Shown here in pieces: positions 1 through 11,600 of a stretch of 64,000 bases of DNA (positions within the stretch are counted from its first letter, which is position 1; each line of letters starts with the position of its first letter). This stretch comes from Rotaria macrura (Eukaryota; Rotifera; Eurotatoria; Philodinida; Philodinidae): the NCBI GenBank assembly GCA_900239685.1, contig OENT01000196.1:101003-165002 (forward strand), in the 5' to 3' direction. The notes below the pieces were generated by a model. It saw only the letters and a program-made list of their open reading frames with translations, did no database searches and had not been told where the DNA came from. Both the position numbers and the translations under genes were made by a program.

Positions 1-16
1 GAATATAACCATATAC

Positions 17-271
17 CTTTCATTCGATTTTTGACTCATGAATGAAGAATCATCAAGAAACTAAATGATTGAATTGCAAAATGAAATCTTCTTTCTAGAA
101 TGGAAACTATTGAGATGAGTGAAAATCGAAAGTTGAAAATATAAAAATCAATCCTTGATGGCACACTCACATTTAATTGAAAACGACAAGCGTCAGGTGG
201 TGTTTCATAAGAAAAATAGAACAGTAGATTTTTATGGATCGTAACACCTTTTGTAGATGCATCAATTTTAA
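17..271 (-). CDS. Two exons of an unidentified protein, running off the left edge
   Basis: Two phase-compatible exons are visible on the minus strand. The first (271 to 171) follows a pyrimidine-rich TTTTCAG acceptor and ends at AAT|GTGAGT. It encodes about 33 residues including KGVTIHKNLLFYFSYETPPD. The second (60 to 17) follows a CATTTAG acceptor and ends at AG|GTATAT, encoding FLDDSSFMSQKSNE. The first exon starts with two bases of a split codon and ends in phase 0; the second starts in phase 0 and ends with two bases. The reading frame is therefore open across both, and the gene continues to the left. I do not recognise the family and found no upstream exon or start codon. Support rests on splice signals and phase agreement only. 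Confidence 0.4.
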
Positions 272-410
272 CTGAAAATATAATTAACCAAATTTACAAT
301 GATTATTTGTTTATAGAGAAGAAAACTTCGAGGAAATTCCACAAAGTCGGCAGTCAAAAGCCGAAAGACTTAACCGACTAGAAGACTTTGTCATCACTCC
401 TCATGACTAG

Positions 411-2537
411 TGGAACCGAACAAATGGCTAGAAACGTTGATTCGTACGTGTCTAGCAAGTAAATATTTATCCTATCTTGATGATCTTGCTGAGACATGCA
501 CTATTCAGATTAATTTCATTAAATAAATTTTAATCGATACTATACAAATATGTCAATGTGTTTGTCGATGGAAACCTTTACCAATAAGAAAGTGTAATTC
601 ATTGGAAACATATTACAACAGATTTTTATGTTATGAGCAGTACTCAATTTTCACATAGCCAACCAAACTTAAATGAGCATATATATTTTATCTTTTGAAC
701 TGTTTTCTCCACATTCTAGAGTCTATTGATAATTTGATGACTCTATAAATACAATCATTTTCTTTACTTTCGATTGCGTTGGAAATTCAAAGTCTATATG
801 TATGAAAAATAAATTCTCAATGATATTTTCATTAATATAACCATGATGAGACACATAATCAAAATCTTTATCAAGTCTAATTACAGTTCTTAAACGATAC
901 AAAATCATAAGTTTACTTGCGTTAGTGCAATCCATGAGCATAATTATCTTCTTCTTTGTCCAATTATGTTCAAGTTTACGAAAATAGAAATTTTCGAAAT
1001 TACATATTAATGAAAAGAAAACTCATGCTATGAATAATACTTATGAAGACATAAATCAAAAAATGAATAGTGATAATGAGCACATGAGACAATTGCTTCT
1101 AATGCACAATCTTCTTATTGTAGACTCATCCATAAGAACTTCATAGAAAGTTTAGATTATTGATAATCTTTATAGTTGTTGTTCTTTATCATTTGTCTTT
1201 CTTTGAAACCATAACTTCACTTATACTTATTGATGCGAAAGAAGTGTTAGACATTGTCATAATACTATGAGCATCTTTTCAATGTTCAATAAAACAGTCA
1301 TAGTAATTCTGTCTTATGAATAAATAAGTATGGCAGTTCCCTAGAGCTAACCATTTCGTATGTCTGTAATTTCGAAAAATAATTTTTCTGGCGAAACTGG
1401 AACACTGCTGTGAAAAACGTTAAATAACAACGAGAGCATTTAATATCGCAACTCTCATCTAAATGCAGTGTACAAGAATTTCTTCGAAGTGAGTGAAGAC
1501 ATAATATGTATTGATTCCATTTGCATAGCATATTTCCGTTCTTCTATTTAGATGAACTCTATCCGTAGGACATTTTAATATTCGAAGAACATGACAACTT
1601 ATTGTTTTTAATACAGATACATGTTATATCATACCATAGCTAGACGATTTTATCAAGATCAATCTAATCATTCAACAAGCACCACTCACTATCTAGACTC
1701 GGACGCCAGATTAAATACTGTTCATTTCATTAATTTTTCATGTTAAATCAATTACTGTTTGATTGCATTTCCCAGAATGTACGATGTCATCTTGTTTTTT
1801 TTTCTATTCTATTTTATTTTTGCGAGAAAAACACCAAGCAATGTAGAACTTGATAGACAAGATGTTTGAACTTGTTTCTCACACTCATATTGCATTGCTG
1901 AGTGATGAGTCGTCGCTGATGTGAAAAATATTTCAGAAGTGGCAGATTATGAACTTGCATACCATTTGTAATCGCGATTCATTACAGATACGACGAATTC
2001 TCTAAGAAACAGCACATCATAAACCGTGACAGAAACTATTAATATAGGAGCACACATCGAATACTGACAGTGTCTAGTTATATTATATGAACTAGCTGCT
2101 TATTACATCTCTGTAGGATTCATTTGAACGATGAGGAACAACTGCTGTCTAAATGAGGAAAAATAAAACACTTTCCATGAATATTAGCAGTAACTATATT
2201 GTGTTCCATACTTGAATCCCAAAAGGGTTGACTTGACAACTTTCTGCTTTCTTTTATTCTCCATAATCGAATCAACTAATACAATAAAACAATCAAAAAC
2301 TTTATAAATGGAACAACGCAATCAAGCAACGTCAACTATATTCACCAAGAGTAAACATTAATATTTTTCAATTATCATTTTTCATGATATGTGATATAGA
2401 AATAATACGAAGTGATCAAATACATATACAATCTATTCAACGTACTAGATAGAACAAATTAGATTTTTACCAGTGCTTATCATATATCACAGGGTATTTT
2501 CCGATATAGTGATTTGTATTAAAGAATCACGTCATTG
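411..2537. other. No gene seen
   Basis: AT-rich sequence with stops in all frames. A 72-codon minus-strand frame at 723-941 has no splice or homology support. No RNA gene or repeat was recognised. Confidence 0.5.
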
Positions 2538-3756
2538 ATGTTAATTTCTTGATCAATTTATTAGTACATCGAATGGTCTCTAATAGTAGAAAAAAGAACT
2601 AGTAGATCTAGTAAAGTTATTCATTCACTGTAGGTCAGGATACCATCGATATACAGGTGTCCAAAGATAAAGTTACGTACATGTATAGAAGTTTTATTTT
2701 TCTAATCTCAATTCAGACGAAGAAACAAAGGTGCTCTTCAATTCTCTATTGTCATGGATGGTTTTCTTTGTCGTTCTCTCCGTGACTGGGAGTACAGTTC
2801 CTTGTTGTCGATGATGGTTATAGTCTGTGTGCTGCATATATATATATATTGTTTTTAGATGAAAGATATCTTTCGATATAAAAAAGAACTATTGTCAACT
2901 TTCTAGATAGTTACCTTGGTAAATGTATTGTTTACCTAACCCGATCAGTGGAGTGATGATATTTTGATGATGTTCTAAGTTCTATTCAAATTTTTTTCGC
3001 GATGGAACAATCATTTCCTGCCTTCAAATATGCTTGGGTTACGTATAGTCCTATAGAGAGAAGTTATGCTACATATATTATCAGTTTTCAAATGTTTCTT
3101 TTTGAATCTTTGTACTCAACTTAATCATGAGAACGGAACAATCACAAATATCTTGAATCTATTCCATAAATAAACCTTTTCAAATCCTCTCGATCCCGGA
3201 AGGTGTTTGATAGACCGGATGATGTTTTCTTTTACGTTTATAAGCGATCTGTTTATATCGTCTCATTTATATCACCGTGCTGATTGTTCCATCGCGAAAA
3301 AATTTTGAATAGAACTTAGAACATCATCAAAATATCATCACTCCACTGATCGGGTTAGGTAAACAATACATTTACCAAGGTAACTATCTAGAAAGTTGAC
3401 AATAGTTCTTTTTTATATCGAAAGATATCTTTCATCTAAAAACAATATATATATATATGCAGCACACAGACTATAACCATCATCGACAACAAGGAACTGT
3501 ACTCCCAGTCACGGAGAGAACGACAAAGAAAACCATCCATGACAATAGAGAATTGAAGAGCACCTTTGTTTCTTCGTCTGAATTGAGATTAGAAAAATAA
3601 AACTTCTATACATGTACGTAACTTTATCTTTGGACACCTGTATATCGATGGTATCCTGACCTACAGTGAATGAATAACTTTACTAGATCTACTAGTTCTT
3701 TTTTCTACTATTAGAGACCATTCGATGTACTAATAAATTGATCAAGAAATTAACAT
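2538..3756. repeat. Large near-perfect inverted repeat (foldback structure)
   Basis: The left arm (about 2538-3014) and right arm (about 3281-3756) are reverse complements of about 476 bp with essentially no mismatches by eye, including the same TA microsatellite inside each arm. They are separated by a unique spacer of about 266 bp. The outer ends read ATGTTAATTTCTTGATC and its complement. The spacer has no coding frame. Flanks show no clear target duplication. It could be a foldback or MITE-type element, a recent inverted duplication, or an assembly artefact; the sequence alone cannot separate these. Confidence 0.85.
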
Positions 3757-5004
3757 GATTGACATTATCCTTTAAGATAGGCCACTAAATCCGGCGGAGT
3801 TCTTTCATTTAGAAGAAATATTGTAGCAATCATAGAAAGAAGTTTATGATTGTCAAATGCTAGATTTTACGAATCAATTGTAGATTAATCATAAGTAAAA
3901 AAAGATACAAATAATCTTGAATATCATGTGCATCTAAAGAATTGAAATAATACAACAGTAGTTGATTTTGTGAATATTTTATGTTTACAATGGTCATACA
4001 AATCTTCTTTTAGCTAATAAATTTCGAATACTTATTAGATTTTTCGTTCCAATAAATCTTGAACAACTCAATTTCAAATTCATAATGAAATTAATAAAAT
4101 TAAATCATCTGAAACAAACTCTATTTACTTTCCGTCTTCGATAGATGTCAGCAAAATATCTTACTATCCATAATTTGGAAAAACATAATGGCTATCTTTT
4201 CGACGAATCAACATGAATTCTTTGTCCAGTTCATTTCACATTGAAGCAAATCAAGTTACACTTTCAATTTTATTGACATGTCTATTGCTCCTTTCTTTAG
4301 TTTATTAATCATCAGCGAATTTATATCTACTTCCGATTGTTCAATTAGAGAGTATATGTTGGAAAACTAGTGTAGTATTACTTCGTTTCATTGTCAAGAA
4401 GTAATAATAGAGCAGAATATTTCTTGTCAGAAAACAATTGATTGATTTCCCTCTTGATTTATGCTTTTTGTTTTTATATTGTAATTCATGTAGTTTAGCG
4501 TTTTCTTATCGCTTATAGCACCTGTTTCGAATATATTTTTACCAGGTGAATGAAAAATATGCATATTGTACGCGATAATCGATTTTATTACTAATCCATC
4601 TATTCAATGATCAATAGCCGATATATCTATGTGCCATGCATAGAAGTATTACATTGAGTTACTCATTTCTTTTATCATTTCGATAAACCTTCTGAGAACA
4701 TTTTCGATTGTACCGAGAGAAAATGTCAAAACAGTTTCATATGAAAAGAAAAAGATAGTATCTCGACAACTCCTAATTGGAAGAGTTCGTGCTTTCATCA
4801 CGAACTTGTTGTGTCTATGACTTTTATGACATTAGCTTTTTCATTGGTTCTTGTTAAATTCGTTCTAATCATCATTATTTAGAGTTTACTGATGATGAAA
4901 GACAACGAAGACGATGCATCATATGATGCTGCTTAGGTTTCTGACAGGATCACGACAACTGCTTGTCCTTGATGCTAGAGTTTGTCGTTGACACACACGC
5001 ATAC

Positions 5005-5040
<36 letters not shown>

Positions 5041-5637
5041 ATATATGCATAGATATATAAATGCATAGGTGCAGATAGGCACGGTCGAACAACGTATAGC
5101 AATAGCATCGAAGATTGCAATGATAGCGGCAACAGGATGTGCACAATGGCACATAGATGTAATATTACTGATTCTGTTGTTTCGACTAGTCGTTCGCCGG
5201 TTTTTGTTGTTTATTCGATTCTTATTGCCTGCTCGTCGAGAATGTCACCAAAGCTTTACTTTCATAATGAAGATATCACAGGGGAATTTTCCTTCCCTTG
5301 TCCTCTTATATGTCTGCATGCATATTGCTTGCTCTTCATCACTATTTAGCAGCCGTCGATTTAGGAAGTACAATAGCACGAGAGAGAGAGAGAGAAGAAA
5401 AAAGTCATTACCACCTTTTGTCTTTCTTTCCAGTTTTTTTTCCCATAGTATGTCGTCCTTTTATTTTTATCTGTCTCTTGTTTATCTAGCAGTACTATCA
5501 TGTCTATTCTTTTTTGCCTTGATAAGCAAACAACATAATGCAAGAAGATTGAGCGACATATAAAGATAACGGTAGTACGTTTTCTTTTATTATTTTGGCT
5601 AATGATGATGATGATGACTATTATTAGTATTATTAGT
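3757..5637. other. No gene seen; upstream region of srGAP
   Basis: Non-coding AT-rich DNA leading to srGAP. It holds a tetranucleotide microsatellite near 5005-5038 and a short GA tract near 5381-5394. Open frames at 5069-5563 are low-complexity and lack splice or homology support. Confidence 0.5.
5005..5038. repeat. (TAGA)n microsatellite
   Basis: About eight uninterrupted copies of TAGA/GATA starting after ACATACA. Its minus-strand translation gives a spurious repetitive Ile-Tyr-Leu-Ser peptide. Confidence 0.95.
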
Positions 5638-5656
5638 ATTATTATTTTTAGATGTA
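5638..5656 (+). promoter_or_regulatory. 3' splice acceptor just upstream of the srGAP start codon
   Basis: The T-rich stretch TATTATTATTTTTAG ends at 5651, only five bases before the ATG at 5657. It matches the acceptors of internal introns in this window. Either a 5'-UTR intron ends here or a spliced leader is joined here. Confidence 0.4.
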
Positions 5657-8600
5657 ATGTCGACAAACGAATCAAATAATTCTTCTATGACTTCAAAGAG
5701 CCCGCCGAATACAGTTTCTTCGACTGCGCTAGTATTGTATCAGCCTAATATACAACCGTTGACACCACCACCTCCGCCATTACCATTAACATCTAGCTCA
5801 TCACTACCATCATCACCGGCACCGTTCAATGAAGATAAACCTATTGAGAAGTTTTATAAAAAAGAAAAACAAATATTAGTTGAATTCGATCAAATTGTTA
5901 AAGGTATGTCAAAGAATTTTCTTATCAACGAGTATTTAGGCGGAAAGACTGATTACGAAGATATCAAGTTCGAAAGAGCGAAATACACACGCGCATCCTT
6001 CTCGCTTCGTGCATTTGTATATATATATATATATACATATTTAATACATATCTCAACTCATACGTCGTATTATATGTCAACAATCCATGCATGAGGGACA
6101 TAAAGCTTTGCTGTTATTCTCCATTGACATTAGAGATGCTGATGATGATGAATCGAAGTCAACAAGTCAAATATTAAAAACAAAAGAAAGAAATATGAGT
6201 TCAATTTTAATAAAGAAAGTGTCAAAAATCATACGAAAAGAAAAAAGATAATAATAGAAACAAGTCAATAACATGACAAGAAGCCTGCAGGCGTTATCGA
6301 AAAATTCGATTAAGAGCTTGTCCAATCACGCATGAATACTGCTCGAGATGAAATCATTGACGAGAACTCTAGTGGTACATTTCATTTAATATTGTTATCA
6401 CTCTTCGTTCAAGAGTTAGAAAACACAAAAACATCATTTTTTATCGTTATATGTATATATATATATATACAAGTGTAGATTCTTCATAGTTACAAACTAC
6501 GATAAAGTCAAACACTAAAATGAACATTAAGGTATCGCATTTCTAATGAACATGATGTAGGCAAGAGAAAGAAAGAAGAAGGAAGAAAGAGAAAAATATA
6601 TAGATATATGCACATATATATATATATATGAATAAGACTGTTGACCGATTCGTGGATGTTGAATGTGCTTGCTTCACATTGGAATAGAACATTGTTCCTC
6701 TTTCATCGTTCATATCTATGCGAACAAATGTTTGCTATTACTCTGTTGGAGGGCAGACATACACATAAAGTGATACATTAAGCTCCAACATCGACGTCGC
6801 CATCGTTGAGCAGAAGAACAAGAAGAGAAAAAGTCCTTTACTCATTCGTTCATTCAATCATCATGCAGGCTCACGAACGAACAATTAGGCTATAGTTGTC
6901 TATCTATCATGGTGAACTATACATGTGGAGTAGCTTCAACAAAACATAGTTTACGTCGATCATCTAATTCCCAAATAACTTTATTAAGAAAACAAACTGA
7001 ACGTTACAGACTTCGTAGGATTATTTGATCACTGACAAGAAAATCTTTTTTACTGATTAATTTTTTTATCAATTAGAAATTCGTTTTCAACTTAACGAAC
7101 AATTAAAATGTTTGGAGCAACGTATTGATACACAATTATCTATTCTTGTTGAAATACAAGAATATTTCAAACGTCGTGCTGATGTTGAACTTGATTATGC
7201 TAAAAATCTAGACAATTTACATAAACAAATCGGTCAAAAACATCGGACACAAAAAGCACGGTAGGTTATTCTATTTTCATATAGAATAAAGTGTAATAGA
7301 ATTTTATTGATACAGAAGAGACACTTGGATTCTACAATCAATATATAAATTATGGGATACAATTGTTCAAGATACACGTACTCATGTTAAATATCATACA
7401 ATTATGTCGGATATTTGCGGAAAATATATGTACGATAAGTTTAATGAAATTGCTGAAGATACGCGAAGGATGTTTGCAAAAGTAATAAGAAAATAATTAA
7501 TTCTCAAATATTTTCATAAAAAAAGATTAATAATATAAATTCTTAATTTTAGTGCAAATCAGTCGGTTTAGCTAGTCATGAAGATATATATAAAGTGCTT
7601 AATGAATTGCAGAGTGTAAGTGATTTATTTATTATCGTTTGTGTCCCGAACATGTTGATTACATATGTGTATGTTTATTTAGACAATGAAAACCTATCAT
7701 CAGTATCAGAGTGAAAGCAAACAAGCCGAACAAAAATTGCGACTTATACAGCAGCAAATGGCTAAAATAAAAAGTGCTAAAAAACAGAAGGCAATGGAAA
7801 AACGAGTTGAAAAAGTAAACGATGAAACCCAAAAATATAATTTATTATGTTATATTTTTTGAAAATTCTCATGTTAATTGTAGAGACAAATGAAATATAC
7901 GGAAACGAAAGTGAAAGCGTTCAAAGCACGAAATGATTATTTAATGACTATTGAATCTGTTAATGCTGCATTGAAAAAGTATTGTATGGACGATGTACCG
8001 GATTTAATAGATTGTATTAATTTTGGTTTTCATACATCGATTGCTAAAACAATTCAAATGTATCTATCGGCACAAGAAAATATAAAACGTGGACGACAAT
8101 CGTATGTTGAGTGTTATGTTTCTTCTCTTGTTTTATTGTACTTTATGAATGAAATTTTCTTTTTCAAGAACGATTGAAACATTAAATCGAGCCATCGGTG
8201 ATTTAGATACAGTTACGGATAAACAAAAATATTTGGAATATTATACGAATATCTTTACAATACCGAAGAGAATTAAATTTGAACCACATAAAGGCGATGA
8301 AGTATCAGCTGTTAATGCTCAAGTATTAATACGTGACGAAATGCAATCACGCTTTATTCAAATGCAAAATCGTCTTGCAGGATTAAAGACTGAAAACGAT
8401 GAGGTTTGTTCCATTGATAATTATTACAGATATTCCTAGAAGAAATCCTTTTTTGCACAATATTCAAATGATTAAGTCGTTGTTTTTTCTAATATAAAAT
8501 CATTTAATCTCTGTACAGATTAGTATGTATGTTTAACCCTATTTATCTTGCTGAAATAAGTATTTTTACATGATGGCCTGATTCTTAGACATTTAAGTAT

Positions 8601-11600
8601 ATATGCAAAGAACAAGTAAGTAGAAAATTGATGTCAATATGTAAACAATTACTCTTGAATAGATTGCCTGAGGGAAGGACGAGAATAATTAAATGAACAG
8701 CTGTTATTGTAGAGAAGAAATGTAAATATTTATTTGATTCTTTTTTCACATAGATATTCAAGACAATCGAAGCGACAGAACAATCATTAATGGAATTCAT
8801 CAATACGAAAAATTCCGATGTTTCTGATTTATTTAAAGATCTTAATTTACCACAAAATGTTTCAAAAGACAAAAGAAAAGAAATTGAAGATTATTACGTT
8901 GAAGTAATCAATCATCATTATTCGTATTGATATCGAATATGAAATTTTGTTTTTCTTCTTTTTTTTCTCATAGAAATTTAAACAGTATACATTGAGTAGT
9001 AATTTAATTGCACGCTTACAAGCTCGTCATGATATTATGCAAAAAGCATTAGGCGCTGTGCCCATTTCTACTAGTGTTGAAGATAAAAAGTATGAAACGT
9101 TTCTTAACCAAGCGTTAATAAAAAACAAATGTTTGTTATTCTTATAGTTTGATACGTCGTCCAATAAAACCAAAACAAATTGGTCGTGCGCCTATTCTCG
9201 GTCGTCCACGGTTATTTGGTGGAAAATTATTAGATTATATTCAAGTAACTCAACAACATGTACCATTAATTATATCATCATGCGTTAGTGCTATTAATCG
9301 ACTTGGTCTACATAATCAAGTAATGAGAAATAGTTCATTTTGAAAGGTTTTCATCATCGCACGTACTTTTGTTCGTTTTATCTTTCTCAAGGGTATTTTT
9401 CGCGTACCTGGTGCACAAATCGATATTAATCAATTTAAAGAAGCATTTGAAAAGGGTGAAGATCCTCTCGCTAATATAACTGGACGTGATATGAATTCAG
9501 TTGCGGGTGTATTAAAATTATATTTTCGTGAATTAAAAGAACCATTGTTTGCTCGAGATATGTTTGATTCATTTATTTCATGTATTGGTAAGTAAGAGGA
9601 AAACAAACATTTGTTTTACTTTTAATAGAGTACGCTCTATAGAGCAAGAAACAGTAGGCGAATAAAAGTTTCGATCTCTGAAATTCATAACATTGATTAG
9701 TGTGTTGAGTTAACCTATCCGTCTAATAATCTTCGTTAGAGTTTTACGAAATGACTAATCATGTAGAAAAAAAATAGGTAAACAAATCATATCGTGAAAT
9801 CTTTATTTTCAATTTATGATTATAAGATACTAAAAGTTGTAACACGAACAAATTTTTCTTCTCTCATTTGATTTAATTTTCAAAAGGACTCATTTCGTAA
9901 GGCGATTATGCGCAGTTGACAAATATTTAGGTATACGATATCTTGAGAAGTAACCATTCGTTTGAGATGAAACGTTCAAGACGTAATAAAAGTGATGAGT
10001 ATTATCTATCATTTTACTGTTGAGATTCCTCTTCCGATAGCTCTCTGAATCAGTTCAAATGTATATTATGTGGGATATAACTCAACTTGTAACACCGTAA
10101 CGAAATGAAAGTTCATTGTAATATATGAACTGGACGTTTTGTTTTCCTCCACTACATGTCTTGAATATTAGGTAAATTAAGAATAAAGTGATGCGTCCTT
10201 AAGACCTTCTCCCCCCGCCCCCTCAAAAATCGATCTTGGCCCAGGAACATTCGCATTGTTGAATTGCATGAAGCACACGGGATCGGTTAGGTTTGGTATA
10301 AAAAAAACTATGGTTAAAATGGCAGCCCTCTATCATGATGTTTTGCTGAGATACGGACCTGACAAGGGCCAAAAATAGCAAATTTGGCAATCCAAATTTC
10401 TCTGTCCAGTTTCATGACTTATCTTTAATTTCTTTCTGGTTAGAAAGAGCATGTGAATATGGAGGACAGTACAGAGTCCTTTTTTTACCTTTTCATCGGA
10501 AAACAGGAATCAGGATTTCAATGACTGCAAAACACCTGGAAAAAGGGGGGTTTTTGAATAGAGATCCTTTGTTATATTGTCATAAAGAACGGCTTTTGAA
10601 AAAGAGGGCTCTGTATTGCACTGCATCTTGACATACTCTTTCAAACAAAAAGAAATTTTAATACATCCTATAGAGCAGGACTGAGAAATTTGGGATGCGC
10701 TTTTTTGAAAGGGCAAACTGAGGAAAAAAACGTTTTTCAATATTTGATAATGTTTGATGGAATTTTAGTTTTTTTTTAGGAGGGCTTTCAGAAATCCTCA
10801 AAGTTTCCGGCAAAATAGAAGTTTTGGGTAAAAACTTATAATAATACTGAAAGAGCGAAAAATGCGCTAATCTTTCATGCATTTATCTCAATTTCGGAGT
10901 TTTTCCGAAAATTGACTTTTTTTTGAGCGGCGGGAGGGGAAGGTTTCCTAACAGATATTCAATAAAATAATATCCAACAACAGTATTTATGTGTTGTACT
11001 TTTTCACCAAATAGCTACTCGGGCTTGATAAAAAAATAATTTTCTTCTTTTTTAGTCGACGTTGAATCTGAAGAAAAATGTGTTGAAAATCTTTGCCAGG
11101 TTGTGAAACTACTTCCTCGTCCAATATTTATTGTTATGCGTTATTTTTTTGCTTTTCTCAACCAGTAAGTCGATTTTTAATCTCTTACCATAAGTCTTGG
11201 AATAACACACACGTCGTCATCATTGTGATTCTTTTCTAGCCTTGCTGAGTACTCGGATGAAAATATGATGGATGCGTCTAACTTAGCGAGTTGTTTAGCA
11301 CCAACACTCTTGCCAATACCGGAAGATAAAGATCAAGTACAATATTTAACACATACTATTGAACTTATAAGAACAATAATAACACATCACGAAGAAATAT
11401 TTCCATCCGATGGTAATGGTCCAATGTATGAAAAATTCGCTATCACAGTTGCAATGTAAGCGACAAAATTGATGAAATTTACATACACTAACAAAAAGCA
11501 ATATAAATATTGTCTTTTTCTTTTCAGTGATGGTGAAGAAGATGAAGATGATGAAGGAATCAGTGAACGATCATTGAGACGATCACCAAGCGATGATGGT

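Noticed and set aside
317-410. Plus-strand frame after a TTTATAG acceptor, ending in TAG (EENFEEIPQSRQSKAERLN)
   Set aside because: It resembles a terminal exon, but preceding plus-strand exons would have to overlap or span the better supported minus-strand exons at 17-271. No homology recognised, so left out.
723-941. 72-codon minus-strand frame beginning MLMDCTN
   Set aside because: No convincing splice connection to the exons at 171-271 and no recognised domain.
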